Below, piece after piece: positions 29,139-38,875 of a stretch of DNA of 64,000 nt. The notes under the pieces are model-generated. The model was not told the origin of the DNA. It did not search any database and saw only the letters and a program-made list of their open reading frames with translations. The stretch is from positions 88,884-152,883 of the forward strand of contig JALHMS010000012.1 of NCBI GenBank assembly GCA_022843925.1. Reading direction: 5' to 3'. Both the position numbers and the translations under genes were made by a program. Every line of letters starts with the position of its first letter. Position 1 is the first letter of the stretch. Origin of the DNA: Burkholderiales bacterium (lineage in GTDB: Bacteria > Pseudomonadota > Gammaproteobacteria > Burkholderiales > Ga0077523).

Positions 29139-29882
29139 TCAGTGTGCAACCCGGACACGGCGGCGCGAGAGTCCGAGGAGAGCGAGCCCCGCGGCCAGCA
29201 TCGCGTACGTGGACGGCTCGGGGACCGGCGGGGCCACGATGCCCGCGACCCCGAGAACGCCGCCGTTGGCGGCGCGCGGCGTGCCCCGGTCACCGAGGCC
29301 GTAGACGAGCCCTGCGGTGGTGGTGGCCAGGTCGGGTTGGCCGATGGTCGGGAGGGTGCCGCCGCGCACTTCGGCACTGGCGCCCGACACGGTGCTGGTC
29401 CAGCTCACCGAGACCAGATTGATGCCGTCCTCCGTGCGGATGCTCACGTAGTCCGACGCGTTGCCCAGGGAGATCGCATTGCCCCAGGAGCGGTCCACGA
29501 CGAGGCCGCCGTTGAGTGCCGGGTTCGCGCTGCTGCCGAACACGGCGAACGCACCCGGGTCGAGGACGAGGGGGCCGGAGATGGAGAAGGATTCGACGCC
29601 TGCACCCCGCTGACTCGCGACCACGAGGCCTCCGAGGTCCACCGGGACGGTGAGCGCGTTGAACACTTCGAACCATTCGCCGAGGGTGTCGTCGACCCGG
29701 GCCGGGTTTGCCATGACCTCGCTGATCACGATCTGGCCGGGAACGAGGTCCGCGGCACCGATCGGCGCCGTGGCGCGGGCGGGGTGGATGGAGGCCAGGC
29801 CGATGCAAAGGCTGGCGGCGAAGACGTAGTGGGACAGGTTGCGGCGGGTATTCGGCTGCGTGGTGTTGGATTGCATGGTCAT
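29139..29882 (-). CDS. PEP-CTERM protein with lamin-tail-like domain
   Basis: 247 residues. Long signal peptide (about 1-38), then a beta-sandwich region with VISEVMANP, EWFEVFNAL and FAVFGSSAN motifs typical of lamin-tail (LTD) domains found in extracellular proteins. It ends with VPEPSTYAMLAAGLALLGLS followed by an Arg-rich tail, the PEP-CTERM exosortase sorting signal. It is probably processed and exported in connection with exopolysaccharide. ATGs at 29882 and 29876 are both possible. Confidence 0.88.
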   Translation of the reverse strand: MTMQSNTTQPNTRRNLSHYVFAASLCIGLASIHPARATAPIGAADLVPGQIVISEVMANPARVDDTLGEWFEVFNALTVPVDLGGLVVASQRGAGVESFSISGPLVLDPGAFAVFGSSANPALNGGLVVDRSWGNAISLGNASDYVSIRTEDGINLVSVSWTSTVSGASAEVRGGTLPTIGQPDLATTTAGLVYGLGDRGTPRAANGGVLGVAGIVAPPVPEPSTYAMLAAGLALLGLSRRRVRVAH

Positions 29883-30105
29883 CTCCCGTCAAGGTCACCG
29901 TGGATGGGAACTGCGCACGGGAGCGTGAGAGGCGGGCAGGTCTTGGGCTTGCGCCTCAGTGCGTGGCTCCCGTGCAGGTGCGAAGTTAGGCGCGCTGCGG
30001 GAGTCCCGAACGGGATGACAGTGGGGTAGCAGGATCCGATACGCGGTGTTGCGCCGATGAGAACGCCCGTTTCCGCGCGGTCGCAGGCTGCTTGCGCAGC
30101 GCGCG

Positions 30106-31221
30106 TCAGTCCTTCAGCGCGGTCCCGGGATCCACGAAGGGCGCGTCCAGCTCGTCGGCCAGTGGCGCGTAGGTGATCGATCCGTTCCAGAGCTGCAGCC
30201 CCTGCAGCAGCCCGCCGTCGCGACGCAGCGCCTCGCGCCAGCCGCGGTCGGCCAGCGCCCGCACGTAGGGCAGCGTCGCCTGCGTGAGCGCGAGTGTCGA
30301 CGTTCGTGCCACGGCACCCGGCATGTTCCCCACGCAGTAGTGGACGACACCTTCCTCGACGTACAACGGGTCGGCGTGGGTCGTCTGGCGCGACGTCTCG
30401 GAGCAGCCGCCCTGGTCGATGCCCACGTCGACGAACACCGACCCGGGGCGCATGCCGCGCAGCATGGCGCGGTTCACGAGATGGGGGGCGTGGCGTCCAC
30501 GCACGAGCACGGCCCCCACCACGAGATCGGAGGCGCTCACATGCTGTGCGATCGCCCCGGGCTCGGAGTAGCAGGTCTTGAGACGGGGACCGAACAGATC
30601 GTCGAGTTCGCGAAGCCGCGGGATGTTCACGTCTAGGATCGTCACGTCCGCGCCCAAGCCGATCGCCGTCTTCGCGGCCTGCGTTCCCACCGTGCCGGCG
30701 CCGAGCACCGTGACGCGCCCGGGCGGCACTCCAGGCACCCCCGGCAGACACACACCGCTCCCGCCCTGGGGCAGCATGAGCGCCCACGCGCCCATCTGTA
30801 TCGAGAGCCTCCCGGCGATCTCGGACATCGGAACGAGCAGCGGCAGCCGGCCGGCGGCGTCCGTCACCGTCTCGTAGGCGATGCCGATCGCGCCGGCCGA
30901 TCGCATGGCGTCCACGACCTCGGGGCAGGTGACGAGATGCAGATACGTGAAGAGCACCTGCCCGCGACGGAAGTAGCCGAGCTCGCCGGGCTGCGGCTCC
31001 TTCACCTTCACGACGAGGTCGCAGTCCCAGGCTGCCGCAGCGCCGGATACCAACATGGCGCCCGCGGCAACGTAGTCGGTGTTCGAAAAGCCTGCTCCGG
31101 CACCCGCGCCCGTCTGAACAATGACCTCATTACCGCTCGACGCCAGGACGGCGGCGCCCGCGGGTGTCAGCGCAACGCGGGATTCGTGGGACTTCGTTTC
31201 CTTCGGGATACCGATTCGCAT
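30106..31221 (-). CDS. ald: Alanine dehydrogenase
   Basis: NAD-dependent interconversion of alanine and pyruvate plus ammonia. 371 residues from the ATG at 31221, as expected for the family. Motifs MRIGIPKETKSHESRVALTP-like N terminus (the first 18 residues are diagnostic), KVKEPQ, TYLHLV, the Rossmann VLGAGTVGTQAA and CVGNMPGAVARTS are present. The open frame upstream of this ATG has no family similarity. Confidence 0.95.
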   Translation of the reverse strand: MRIGIPKETKSHESRVALTPAGAAVLASSGNEVIVQTGAGAGAGFSNTDYVAAGAMLVSGAAAAWDCDLVVKVKEPQPGELGYFRRGQVLFTYLHLVTCPEVVDAMRSAGAIGIAYETVTDAAGRLPLLVPMSEIAGRLSIQMGAWALMLPQGGSGVCLPGVPGVPPGRVTVLGAGTVGTQAAKTAIGLGADVTILDVNIPRLRELDDLFGPRLKTCYSEPGAIAQHVSASDLVVGAVLVRGRHAPHLVNRAMLRGMRPGSVFVDVGIDQGGCSETSRQTTHADPLYVEEGVVHYCVGNMPGAVARTSTLALTQATLPYVRALADRGWREALRRDGGLLQGLQLWNGSITYAPLADELDAPFVDPGTALKD

Positions 31222-31327
31222 GGGAGCCTCCTGTTTTCCGATGGCGGGGTGCCCGGGGCACCGTGGCATTCGCTCGGACACCGCGACTTGATCCGACCGG
31301 TCGATGCGGCGTTCGTCTCGATCGCCT

Positions 31328-32179
31328 TCAGCGGCCCGGACTCTTCTCCCGTTCCGATCTGAGGGCCTGTTCGATACCCTCCATCCTACGATCGAGTTCG
31401 GCCAGGGCCGCGCGCACCGCGCGCAGGTCCCCCAGGGCATCGGGAGCGGCGCCGGTCAGGCGTCGCGCGTCGGCCTCGGCCATCTCCTGGTGACTCTCCT
31501 CCAGGCTGTTGATCACGACGGCGACGAAGAGATTCACGACGACGAAGGTGCCGAGCAGCACGAAGCTCACGAAGTAGAGCCAATGCAGCGTCCCGAGCTC
31601 CATCGCCTTGTGCATGATGTCCGTCCACGCCTCCAGGGTCGCGATCTGGAACAGCGTGAGCAGCGCGCGGCCGAGCGTCCCCCAGCGCTCAGGATCGTGC
31701 TGCGCGTAGAGGTGATAGCCTGCGATGCCGTAGACGTAGAAGAGGATCGCCATCAGCGACAGCACGTGCCCCATGCCGGGGATGCAGCGCACCAGCGTCG
31801 CGACCATGAGCCGGAGTTTCGGCAGCGCCGTCACGAGGCGCAGGACGCGCAGCAGACGGATCAGCCGGGCGACCGTCGCGAACTCGCCCGACGCCGGCAG
31901 CACCGACAACACGATGATCCCGAAATCGAAGAGGTTCCAGCCGTCGGTGAAGTAATCCTGCGGTCGCGGCCAGCGTGCGGCGATCTTGACCGCGGCCTCC
32001 AGGACGAAGACCGCGAGGATCACGTGATCGAGGAAGTCGAAGAGCCCGCCGAAGCTCTCCGCCAGCCGGGCGTTCGTTTCGAGCCCGACGATGATCCCGT
32101 TCACCACGATCAAGGTGATGAGCCAGCGTTCGAAGGCGGGTGCGGCGACGAGTCGGCGGGCAAAGGCGATCATGCGCAA
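31328..32179 (-). CDS. Single-domain voltage-gated sodium-type ion channel (NaChBac-like)
   Basis: 283 residues with six membrane helices. S4 carries Arg105, 108, 111 and 114 at three-residue spacing. The pore filter TLEAWTD (181-187) matches the TLESWAS filter of NaChBac with the key Glu183. After S6 (about 200-226) there is a cytoplasmic helical tail with a predicted coiled coil (DLRAVRAALAELDRRMEGIEQALR), as in the four-helix bundle of tetrameric bacterial channels. Selectivity for sodium is inferred from the filter; Asp187 could favour calcium. Confidence 0.88.
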   Translation of the reverse strand: MRMIAFARRLVAAPAFERWLITLIVVNGIIVGLETNARLAESFGGLFDFLDHVILAVFVLEAAVKIAARWPRPQDYFTDGWNLFDFGIIVLSVLPASGEFATVARLIRLLRVLRLVTALPKLRLMVATLVRCIPGMGHVLSLMAILFYVYGIAGYHLYAQHDPERWGTLGRALLTLFQIATLEAWTDIMHKAMELGTLHWLYFVSFVLLGTFVVVNLFVAVVINSLEESHQEMAEADARRLTGAAPDALGDLRAVRAALAELDRRMEGIEQALRSEREKSPGR

Positions 32180-32199
32180 CCTGTTTCCGGGGATGGGGC

Positions 32200-32238
32200 A
32201 GTGGAAACGAAAAAGGCGTCCGAGGTTCCGGACGCCTT
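32200..32238 (-). terminator. Terminator after the SDR/FAH genes
   Basis: On the minus strand AAGGCGTCCG pairs with CGGACGCCTT and is followed by TTTTTCGTTT. It separates the sugar-acid genes from the ion channel gene. Confidence 0.85.
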
Positions 32239-32260
32239 CGCCGTACGGTGCATCAGGAGA

Positions 32261-33106
32261 TCAGCCGCCGACCACTTCCTGGCGCTGCTCGCCGAGCCCG
32301 TCGATACCGACGCGCATCACGTCGCCGGCCTTCAGGAACACGGCGTTCGGCTTCATGCCCATGCCCACGCCGGGCGGGGTGCCGGTCGTGATGATGTCGC
32401 CGGGCTTCAGTGTGAACAGGAAGCTCGTGTAGGCCACCAGCTGGCGGATATTGAAGATCATGGTGTTCGTGTTGCCGGTCTGCATCCGCTGGCCGTTCAC
32501 GTCGAGCCACATCGCGAGGTTCTGCGGGTCCGGGATCTCGTCCCGGGTCACGATGTACGGGCCGATGGGGCCGAAGGTGTCGAAGCCCTTGCCCTTGTCC
32601 CACGTCTGGCCGCGCTCGAGCTGCCATTCACGCTCGGAGACGTCGTTGCAGATCATGTAGCCGGCCACGTGGTCGAGGGCGTCGGCCTCGGACACGTTCT
32701 TCGCCGTCTTGCCGATCACGAACGCGAGTTCCACCTCCCAGTCGCCCTTCACCGAACCCTTCGGCAGGACCACCGTGTCGTTCGGGCCCATGATGCAGGA
32801 CGTCGCCTTGCTGAAGACCACTGGCTCCTTCGGAATCGGCATGTTCGATTCCTTCGCGTGGTCGGAATAGTTCAGGCCGATCGCGATGAACTTGCCGACG
32901 TTGGCCACCGGCGCGCCGAAGCGCGGGTTGCCGTCCACCTTGGGCAGGCTGTTCGGATCGATCGCCTTGAGCCGGGCAATGCTCTCGTCGCTCAGCACGA
33001 CGCCCGTGATGTCGGCAATCACGCCCGACAGGTCGCGGATCGCGCCGTTGGCGTCCACCAGGCCGGGCTTCTCGGCGCCTGCTGCTCCGTATCGAACCAG
33101 TTTCAT
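32261..33106 (-). CDS. Fumarylacetoacetate hydrolase family protein
   Basis: 281 residues from the ATG at 33106. FAH fold with IGLNYSDHAKESNMP, FSKATSCIMGPND, metal ligands in the WEVELAFVIGK region and NDVSERE, and TGTPPGVGMGM. Next to a BDH2-like dehydrogenase and a UxaA-type dehydratase it probably cleaves a 2,4-diketo-3-deoxy sugar acid (as in L-fucose or L-rhamnose breakdown), but ureidoglycolate lyase and related assignments cannot be excluded. It lies 121 bases after the SDR gene. Confidence 0.85.
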   Translation of the reverse strand: MKLVRYGAAGAEKPGLVDANGAIRDLSGVIADITGVVLSDESIARLKAIDPNSLPKVDGNPRFGAPVANVGKFIAIGLNYSDHAKESNMPIPKEPVVFSKATSCIMGPNDTVVLPKGSVKGDWEVELAFVIGKTAKNVSEADALDHVAGYMICNDVSEREWQLERGQTWDKGKGFDTFGPIGPYIVTRDEIPDPQNLAMWLDVNGQRMQTGNTNTMIFNIRQLVAYTSFLFTLKPGDIITTGTPPGVGMGMKPNAVFLKAGDVMRVGIDGLGEQRQEVVGG

Positions 33107-33227
33107 CTTGTGCTCCTCCTTGTGTTTGGATCGGGTGAGGCGGTCCATGGGCCGCCGTCAGGGTGATCGGGCCATGCGGGCCATCGACGGCGCGCCGCGA
33201 CGGCCGCAGCCGGCCGCGCCCCGGTTG

Positions 33228-33980
<753 letters not shown>

Positions 33981-34089
33981 TCAGTCGCCGCGAAGGGGCG
34001 GAAGTATGCCACAGGGTCTTTCCCGGGCACTGTGCCGCGGACCACGCCCGAAGCGACGCGCTTCCCCACGATTTCGGAGGGGGTGGGGA

Positions 34090-34095
34090 TATAAT
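34090..34095 (+). promoter_or_regulatory. -10 box upstream of the UxaA-family gene
   Basis: TATAAT followed by TCCGCCCC, about 85 bases before the start, in the divergent gap with the SDR gene. No strong -35 box. Confidence 0.4.
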
Positions 34096-34180
34096 TCCGC
34101 CCCTTCGCTTCGTTTGCCGCACCTGCCCGCCGGGGAGGCGCGCTCCGGGCATCAGTCACCGAGGGTTACGGGAGAACACC

Positions 34181-35707
34181 ATGCTGCAAGCCGCCGATCT
34201 GATCATCCGCCTCAATGCCGCCGACGATGTGGTCATCGCGCGCGTCGACCTCCCCGCGGGCACCGAGATCATCAAGGAGAACATCCGCGCGGCCGTGGCC
34301 GTGCCCGCCGGACACAAGATCGCCACCCACGACATCAAGCAGGGAGATCCCGTCCGCCGCTACAACCAGATCATCGGCTTCGCCACCCGGCCCATCCGCG
34401 CCGGCGAGCACGTCCACGTGCACAACCTCGGCATGGGCGACAGCTTCGAGCGCGACTATGCGTTCGGGGCCGACTACCACCCCACCGAGTTCGTCGCCGA
34501 ACCCGCGACGTTCCAGGGTTACCACCGTGCCGACGGCCGCGTCGCGACGCGCAACTACATCGGGATCGTCTCCAGCGTGAACTGCTCCGCGCACGTCTCC
34601 CGGATGATCGCCAAGCACTTCACCGACGAGGTCCTCGCCGAGTACCCGAACGTCGATGGCGTGGTCTCGATCACCCACGGCACGGGCTGCGGCATGGGCT
34701 CCACGGGCGAGCCGGTCGAACTCCTCCGTCGCGTGCTCGGCGGCTACGCCACCCACGTGAACTTCCACTCGACGCTGATGATCGGCCTGGGCTGCGAGGC
34801 CAACCAGATCAACGACCTGCTGGCGGCCCAGGGCCTGAAGCGCTCCGACCAGCTGCAGGCCTTCACCATCCAGGACACCGGTGGCACGGGCAAAACCGTC
34901 AAGGAAGGCATTGCGCGAGTGAAGGCGCTGCTTCCCGAGGCCAACAAGGCCGTCCGCAGGACGGCGCCCGCGAGCCACATCACCCTGGGCCTCCAGTGCG
35001 GGGGTTCCGACGGCTATTCCGGCATCAGCGCCAACCCCGCCCTGGGTGCCGCGGTGGACATGCTGGTCCGCCACGGCGGCTCGGCGATGCTCTCGGAGAC
35101 GCCCGAGGTCTACGGCGCCGAGCACCTGCTGACCCGGCGCGCAGTCACCCGTGAGGTCGGCGAGAAGCTGGTGAAGCGGATCAAGTGGTGGGAGGACTAC
35201 ACCGAGCGCCTCGGCGGCGAGATGAACAACAACCCTTCCCCCGGCAACAAGGCCGGCGGCCTCACGACGATCCTCGAGAAATCCCTGGGCGCCGTCGCGA
35301 AGGGCGGCACGACCGCCATGGTGGACGTCCTCGAGTACGCCCAGCGAGCCACGCAGAAGGGCTTCATGTTCATGGACAGCCCCGGCTACGACCCGGTCTC
35401 CGCCACCGGCCAGGTGGCCAGCGGCGCGAACATGATCTGCTTCACGACCGGTCGCGGGTCCGCCTACGGCTGCAAGCCGGCGCCCTCGCTCAAGCTCGCC
35501 ACCAACTCCGCGCTCTTCATGCGGCAGGAGGAGGACATGGACATCAACTGCGGCGTGATCGTCGACGGCAAGGCCTCCATCCAGGAAGTCGGGCAGCAGT
35601 TCTTCGAGCTCATCCTGAAGACGGCGTCGGGCGAGAAGTCGAAGAGCGAGCTATGGGGCTACGGCGAGGACGAGTTCGCGCCCTGGGTGCTCGGCCCGAC
35701 GATGTGA
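34181..35707 (+). CDS. UxaA-family sugar-acid dehydratase (altronate/galactarate dehydratase-like)
   Basis: 508 residues. An N-terminal SAF domain (about 1-90, with VDLPAGTEI and VPAGHKIA) is fused to the UxaA core with RNYIGIVSSVNCSAHV, HGTGCGM and ITLGLQCGGSDGYSG. The family uses iron to dehydrate hexarates or hexonates to 2-keto-3-deoxy acids. Divergent from the SDR and FAH genes, which could act on such products. The precise substrate is not readable. Confidence 0.88.
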   Translation: MLQAADLIIRLNAADDVVIARVDLPAGTEIIKENIRAAVAVPAGHKIATHDIKQGDPVRRYNQIIGFATRPIRAGEHVHVHNLGMGDSFERDYAFGADYHPTEFVAEPATFQGYHRADGRVATRNYIGIVSSVNCSAHVSRMIAKHFTDEVLAEYPNVDGVVSITHGTGCGMGSTGEPVELLRRVLGGYATHVNFHSTLMIGLGCEANQINDLLAAQGLKRSDQLQAFTIQDTGGTGKTVKEGIARVKALLPEANKAVRRTAPASHITLGLQCGGSDGYSGISANPALGAAVDMLVRHGGSAMLSETPEVYGAEHLLTRRAVTREVGEKLVKRIKWWEDYTERLGGEMNNNPSPGNKAGGLTTILEKSLGAVAKGGTTAMVDVLEYAQRATQKGFMFMDSPGYDPVSATGQVASGANMICFTTGRGSAYGCKPAPSLKLATNSALFMRQEEDMDINCGVIVDGKASIQEVGQQFFELILKTASGEKSKSELWGYGEDEFAPWVLGPTM

Positions 35708-35790
35708 TTGCCGATGACCGGGGCGCGTCGCGCGCGTCCCGGTCCGAAGTGCCCGCCCATCCACGCGCAGTGCCCCACCGGGAGAACGGC

Positions 35791-36054
35791 ATGAGCGAAG
35801 GAAACGATTCCACCGATCCTCTCGAGTTCTTCCGGAAGATGTGGAACCCGATGTCGTTCCCCATGCCCGGCATGTTCCAGCCCACCATGGACCCCGAGGA
35901 AGTCGACAAGAAGATCTTCGAGCTTCAGGCGGTCGAGAACTGGCTGAAGATGAATCTCTCCTTCGTCCAGATGACGGTCAAGACGCTCGAAATGCAGCGC
36001 GCCGCGCTGCAGAGCCTGAAGGACTCGGCCAAGGGCGCACCCCGACAGCCGTGA
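35791..36054 (+). CDS. PhaM-like polyhydroxyalkanoate granule protein
   Basis: 87 residues from the ATG at 35791, preceded by GGGAG. After a Met/Pro-rich N terminus (MWNPMSFPMPGMFQP) comes the conserved helix with LDP-type DPEEVDKKIFELQAVENWL, LNLNML-like MNLSFVQMTVKTLEMQRA. This is the core of PhaM, which activates PHA synthase and links granules to DNA in Cupriavidus. The Lys/Ala/Pro-rich DNA-binding tail of PhaM is nearly missing, so this copy may only contact the synthase. Stop overlaps the next GTG. Confidence 0.78.
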   Translation: MSEGNDSTDPLEFFRKMWNPMSFPMPGMFQPTMDPEEVDKKIFELQAVENWLKMNLSFVQMTVKTLEMQRAALQSLKDSAKGAPRQP

Positions 36055-36389
36055 AGATCAACGCCCCCCCACCGCCGGTCTTCACCGTTCCCGACGCGCC
36101 GACCATCGGACCGGTGGACGCCGCGCGTGCCATCGCGCCGGTCGATGGCGGCAATCGGGGCGCGGGCGATCTCGCCCGGATGTACCAGCGGTTGCCCCCG
36201 GAACCGCCGGGGACGCCGTGGCAGGGACTCGTCGAGCGGCGGGCCCAGGAAGTCATGCGTCGCGGCGAGGAGCGCCGGCAGCGTCAACTGCCGGTCATGA
36301 TCGATACCCGGACCGGCCGCGACCGCCGTCAGGCCGCGCGACGCCTGGCCGACGCCGCGCGTCGCCGGGCGATCGACATCAAGGCGTGA
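36051..36389 (+). CDS. Uncharacterised Pro/Arg-rich protein coupled to the PhaM-like gene
   Basis: 112 residues starting at a GTG that overlaps the previous stop (GTGA). N-terminal half rich in Pro and Ala; C-terminal half basic and helical (RRAQEVMRRGEERRQRQL, then an RRLADAARRR stretch). No family recognised. The basic C terminus and the coupling suggest it could supply a nucleic-acid contact lacking in its short PhaM-like neighbour, which is speculative. Confidence 0.6.
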   Translation: MKINAPPPPVFTVPDAPTIGPVDAARAIAPVDGGNRGAGDLARMYQRLPPEPPGTPWQGLVERRAQEVMRRGEERRQRQLPVMIDTRTGRDRRQAARRLADAARRRAIDIKA

Positions 36390-36419
36390 TGCAGGTCCGG
36401 GCGGACGGATCGACGTCTT

Positions 36420-36860
36420 TCACAGCGGTGGCAAGGCCACGCCGATCTGCTCGAGGATGCCGCGCGGCGCGCCGCCTGCGACGGCGTCGGGGCGGATCAC
36501 CGTGAGGCGGTCCCCCGCGATCCGATAGTAGAAGCGCTGGTCCGGGATGCGTACCTCGATGCCCGTTGCGGGAACGGGTTCCATGCCGGGCATGTGGAAC
36601 GTGCCCGAATGGGTCCCGCCCTGGCGCCAGAGCACGTACCACCAGTCCCCGTCGCGCGCTGGTGGTTCGTGGTCGTAGCGCCAGTCCGGGAAGCCTGCAT
36701 AGAGCGCGTGCAGGAACGGCAGGAAATCCGCCTTCGGGACGGTCTTCCCCGACGCCATGACCACGAGGTCATCGGCCATCGTCGCGGCGATGCGAGCGAC
36801 GTCGTGGGCCGCGAGACCGGCGATGTACTCCTCCAGGATGGCTGGTACGGATTCCCTCAT
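36420..36860 (-). CDS. SnoaL-like (NTF2-fold) protein
   Basis: 146 residues from the ATG at 36860. An NTF2-like cone fold with an early YIAGLAAHDVARIAATMADD helix and FHMPGMEPVPATGIEV, features of SnoaL-type cyclase/ester cyclase relatives. Function unknown. Last gene of a three-gene minus-strand unit, 26 bases after the proline iminopeptidase. Confidence 0.8.
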   Translation of the reverse strand: MRESVPAILEEYIAGLAAHDVARIAATMADDLVVMASGKTVPKADFLPFLHALYAGFPDWRYDHEPPARDGDWWYVLWRQGGTHSGTFHMPGMEPVPATGIEVRIPDQRFYYRIAGDRLTVIRPDAVAGGAPRGILEQIGVALPPL

Positions 36861-36886
36861 CTCGGGTCTTCCTTCTCGGGGATGCG

Positions 36887-37852
36887 TCAGGCGAGCTGCT
36901 TGAAGCGCTCGGTGGCGGCGACGAGTCGTGCGCGGATGCCCGCTTCCCACGCCGAGTGCCCCGCGTCGGCAACGACCTGCAGCATGGCGCTCGGCCAGAC
37001 GGCGTGCAGATCGAACGCGCTCACCGCGGGACACACCATGTCGTAGCGTCCCTGCACGATGATGCACGGCAGGTGCCGGATGCGGTCCACGCGATCGAGC
37101 AGGCTGTTCGGCGGCAGGAAGATCCCGTGCGTGAAGTAGTGCGCCTCGATGCGCGCGAGCCCCAGGGCGACGATGTCGTCCCCGAAATGCTTGAGCGCCT
37201 CGGGGCTCGGAAGCAGCGTGGAGCAGGCGCCTTCGTAGAGACTCCATTGCCTCGCGGCCGGCATGTGCACCGACGGATCGGGATGCTCCAGGCGCCGTCG
37301 ATACGCGTCGAGGAGGTTGCTCCGCTCGTCCGGTGGGATGTAGCCCGCGAAGCGACTCCAGATCTCCGGGAACACGGTCCGCATCCCGTAGAGGAACCAC
37401 TCGATCTCCGCGGGCCGGCAAAGGAAGATGCCGCGCAGCACGAAGCCCAGGCAACGATCGGGATGGGCCTCGCCATACGCGAGGGCCAGCGTCGAGCCCC
37501 AGGAGCCGCCGAACACCAGCCATCGGTCGATGCCGAGGTAGGTCCGAAGTCTCTCGATGTCCGCGACGAGATGGGGGGTCGTGTTGTCCTGCAGCTCTCC
37601 GAGGGGCGTCGACCGGCCCGCGCCACGCTGGTCGAAGATCACGATCCGATAGTGTGCGGGGTCGAAGAAGCGCCGATGCGCAGGGCTTGCCCCCGCGCCC
37701 GGCCCGCCGTGCAGGAAGAGCACGGGTACGCCCGACGGATTGCCGCTCACCTCCCAGTACATCACGTGGGGGCCGTCGAGCGGCAGATGCCCGGTCTCGT
37801 GCGGCTCCAGTTCCGGGTACATCTCGGTGCGCAGCGTCGGGTCGTCGATCAT
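36887..37852 (-). CDS. pip: Proline iminopeptidase
   Basis: Alpha/beta hydrolase (peptidase S33) that removes N-terminal proline from peptides. 321 residues from the ATG at 37852. Oxyanion-hole motif LHGGPGAG, FDQRGAGRSTP, nucleophile elbow GGSWGSTLAL, and the late His in DAGHSAW. The overlap of its ATG with the stop of the TraB-type gene (ATGA) indicates coupled translation. Confidence 0.95.
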   Translation of the reverse strand: MIDDPTLRTEMYPELEPHETGHLPLDGPHVMYWEVSGNPSGVPVLFLHGGPGAGASPAHRRFFDPAHYRIVIFDQRGAGRSTPLGELQDNTTPHLVADIERLRTYLGIDRWLVFGGSWGSTLALAYGEAHPDRCLGFVLRGIFLCRPAEIEWFLYGMRTVFPEIWSRFAGYIPPDERSNLLDAYRRRLEHPDPSVHMPAARQWSLYEGACSTLLPSPEALKHFGDDIVALGLARIEAHYFTHGIFLPPNSLLDRVDRIRHLPCIIVQGRYDMVCPAVSAFDLHAVWPSAMLQVVADAGHSAWEAGIRARLVAATERFKQLA

Positions 37853-38766
37853 GGCCGTGCATCCTCCCGTTCCGTGCGCTGCTCGACCTCGTAGCCTCTT
37901 TCGCGCAGCAGATTCACGAGGCCGCGCGGCCCGGTCATGTGCCCGGCACCCACTGCGACGAGCACCACCTCTTGCGCCGACAGCATCGCCACCAACTGAT
38001 CCGCCATCGCCAGGTTGCGGTCGGTGTACAGGCGCATCTCCAGCTCCCGACCCACCGGCCCGGGCAGCCTGGAGAACTCGCGCTCGGCGATGTCGTGCAG
38101 GCGATCGGCGTCGCCGCGCTTCCAGGCCGCCACCAGCGCCGCGAGGTCCCGCGAGAGGGAGCCATCCCGGATGCCGTTCACCGTGCTCTCGAGCATCGCC
38201 ACCTGCGCCCGCGTCGAGAGCCGTTCGAGAAGCTCGGCCTGCATCGCAACCGATTCGAGTTCCACGACGCGCTTGCCGTCGGCGTGGGCCCGTCGGGTCA
38301 GATGCAGGTCGAGGCCGAGCGCCGCGTCCAGGCCCATCCGGCCCGCCTCGAACAGCATCAGCGCCATCGACAGCATGTGCGGCTTCATCGCCCGACCCAC
38401 GTCGGCGGGCAGGCCGTAGCGATCGAGCGTGTCGACCGCCTGCCGGAAGAGTGCGGGCGGGATGTGCCGTTCCAGATTGTCCGGGGGCGCGTAGACGAAC
38501 CGCGTGCCGAGGGCCGCGATGCTCGCTTCGGTCGAGAGGTCCGCCTCCAGTGCGAGCGTCGTGGCCGCCGCGTACGCCGCCTCGACGGCGGCAGGCAGCG
38601 GATAGAGATCGCGGCTCCCCACGTGGATCGTACCCAGCAGGAAGATGCGGGTGGACGGGGACCGGACCTCCCAGAGGAGTCCGCTGCGCGCCTCCTGTGC
38701 CGATGTCATGGCCGGAGAGAAGGCGGCAGCGATGCCGATCAGCAGGGCGGCGATGCGAACGAGCAC
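37849..38766 (-). CDS. Exported TraB/GumN-family protein
   Basis: 305 residues from a GTG at 38766 that gives a clean signal peptide (LVRIAALLIGIAAAFSPAMTSA). The two family motifs GTIHVGSRDLYPLP and VGAGHMTGPRGLVNLL, plus the internal LESVAMQ segment, match TraB/PrgY/GumN proteins, predicted metalloproteases of the Tiki type. Substrate unknown. Divergent from maeB and coupled to pip. Confidence 0.87.
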   Translation of the reverse strand: MLVRIAALLIGIAAAFSPAMTSAQEARSGLLWEVRSPSTRIFLLGTIHVGSRDLYPLPAAVEAAYAAATTLALEADLSTEASIAALGTRFVYAPPDNLERHIPPALFRQAVDTLDRYGLPADVGRAMKPHMLSMALMLFEAGRMGLDAALGLDLHLTRRAHADGKRVVELESVAMQAELLERLSTRAQVAMLESTVNGIRDGSLSRDLAALVAAWKRGDADRLHDIAEREFSRLPGPVGRELEMRLYTDRNLAMADQLVAMLSAQEVVLVAVGAGHMTGPRGLVNLLRERGYEVEQRTEREDARP

Positions 38767-38840
38767 GGGCGGCGGCGGGAACGGAAGGCGATGACCCGAG
38801 TCTAGCGGAAGCCAACGCCTGGGACGCACGAGGCGGCGCG

Positions 38841-38846
38841 TATAAT
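38841..38846 (+). promoter_or_regulatory. -10 box of the maeB promoter
   Basis: TATAAT followed by TCCGCGCC, 30 bases before the maeB ATG. The -35 region is weak. Confidence 0.45.
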
Positions 38847-38875
38847 TCCGCGCCTTCCCACGAGACCATCACCCC

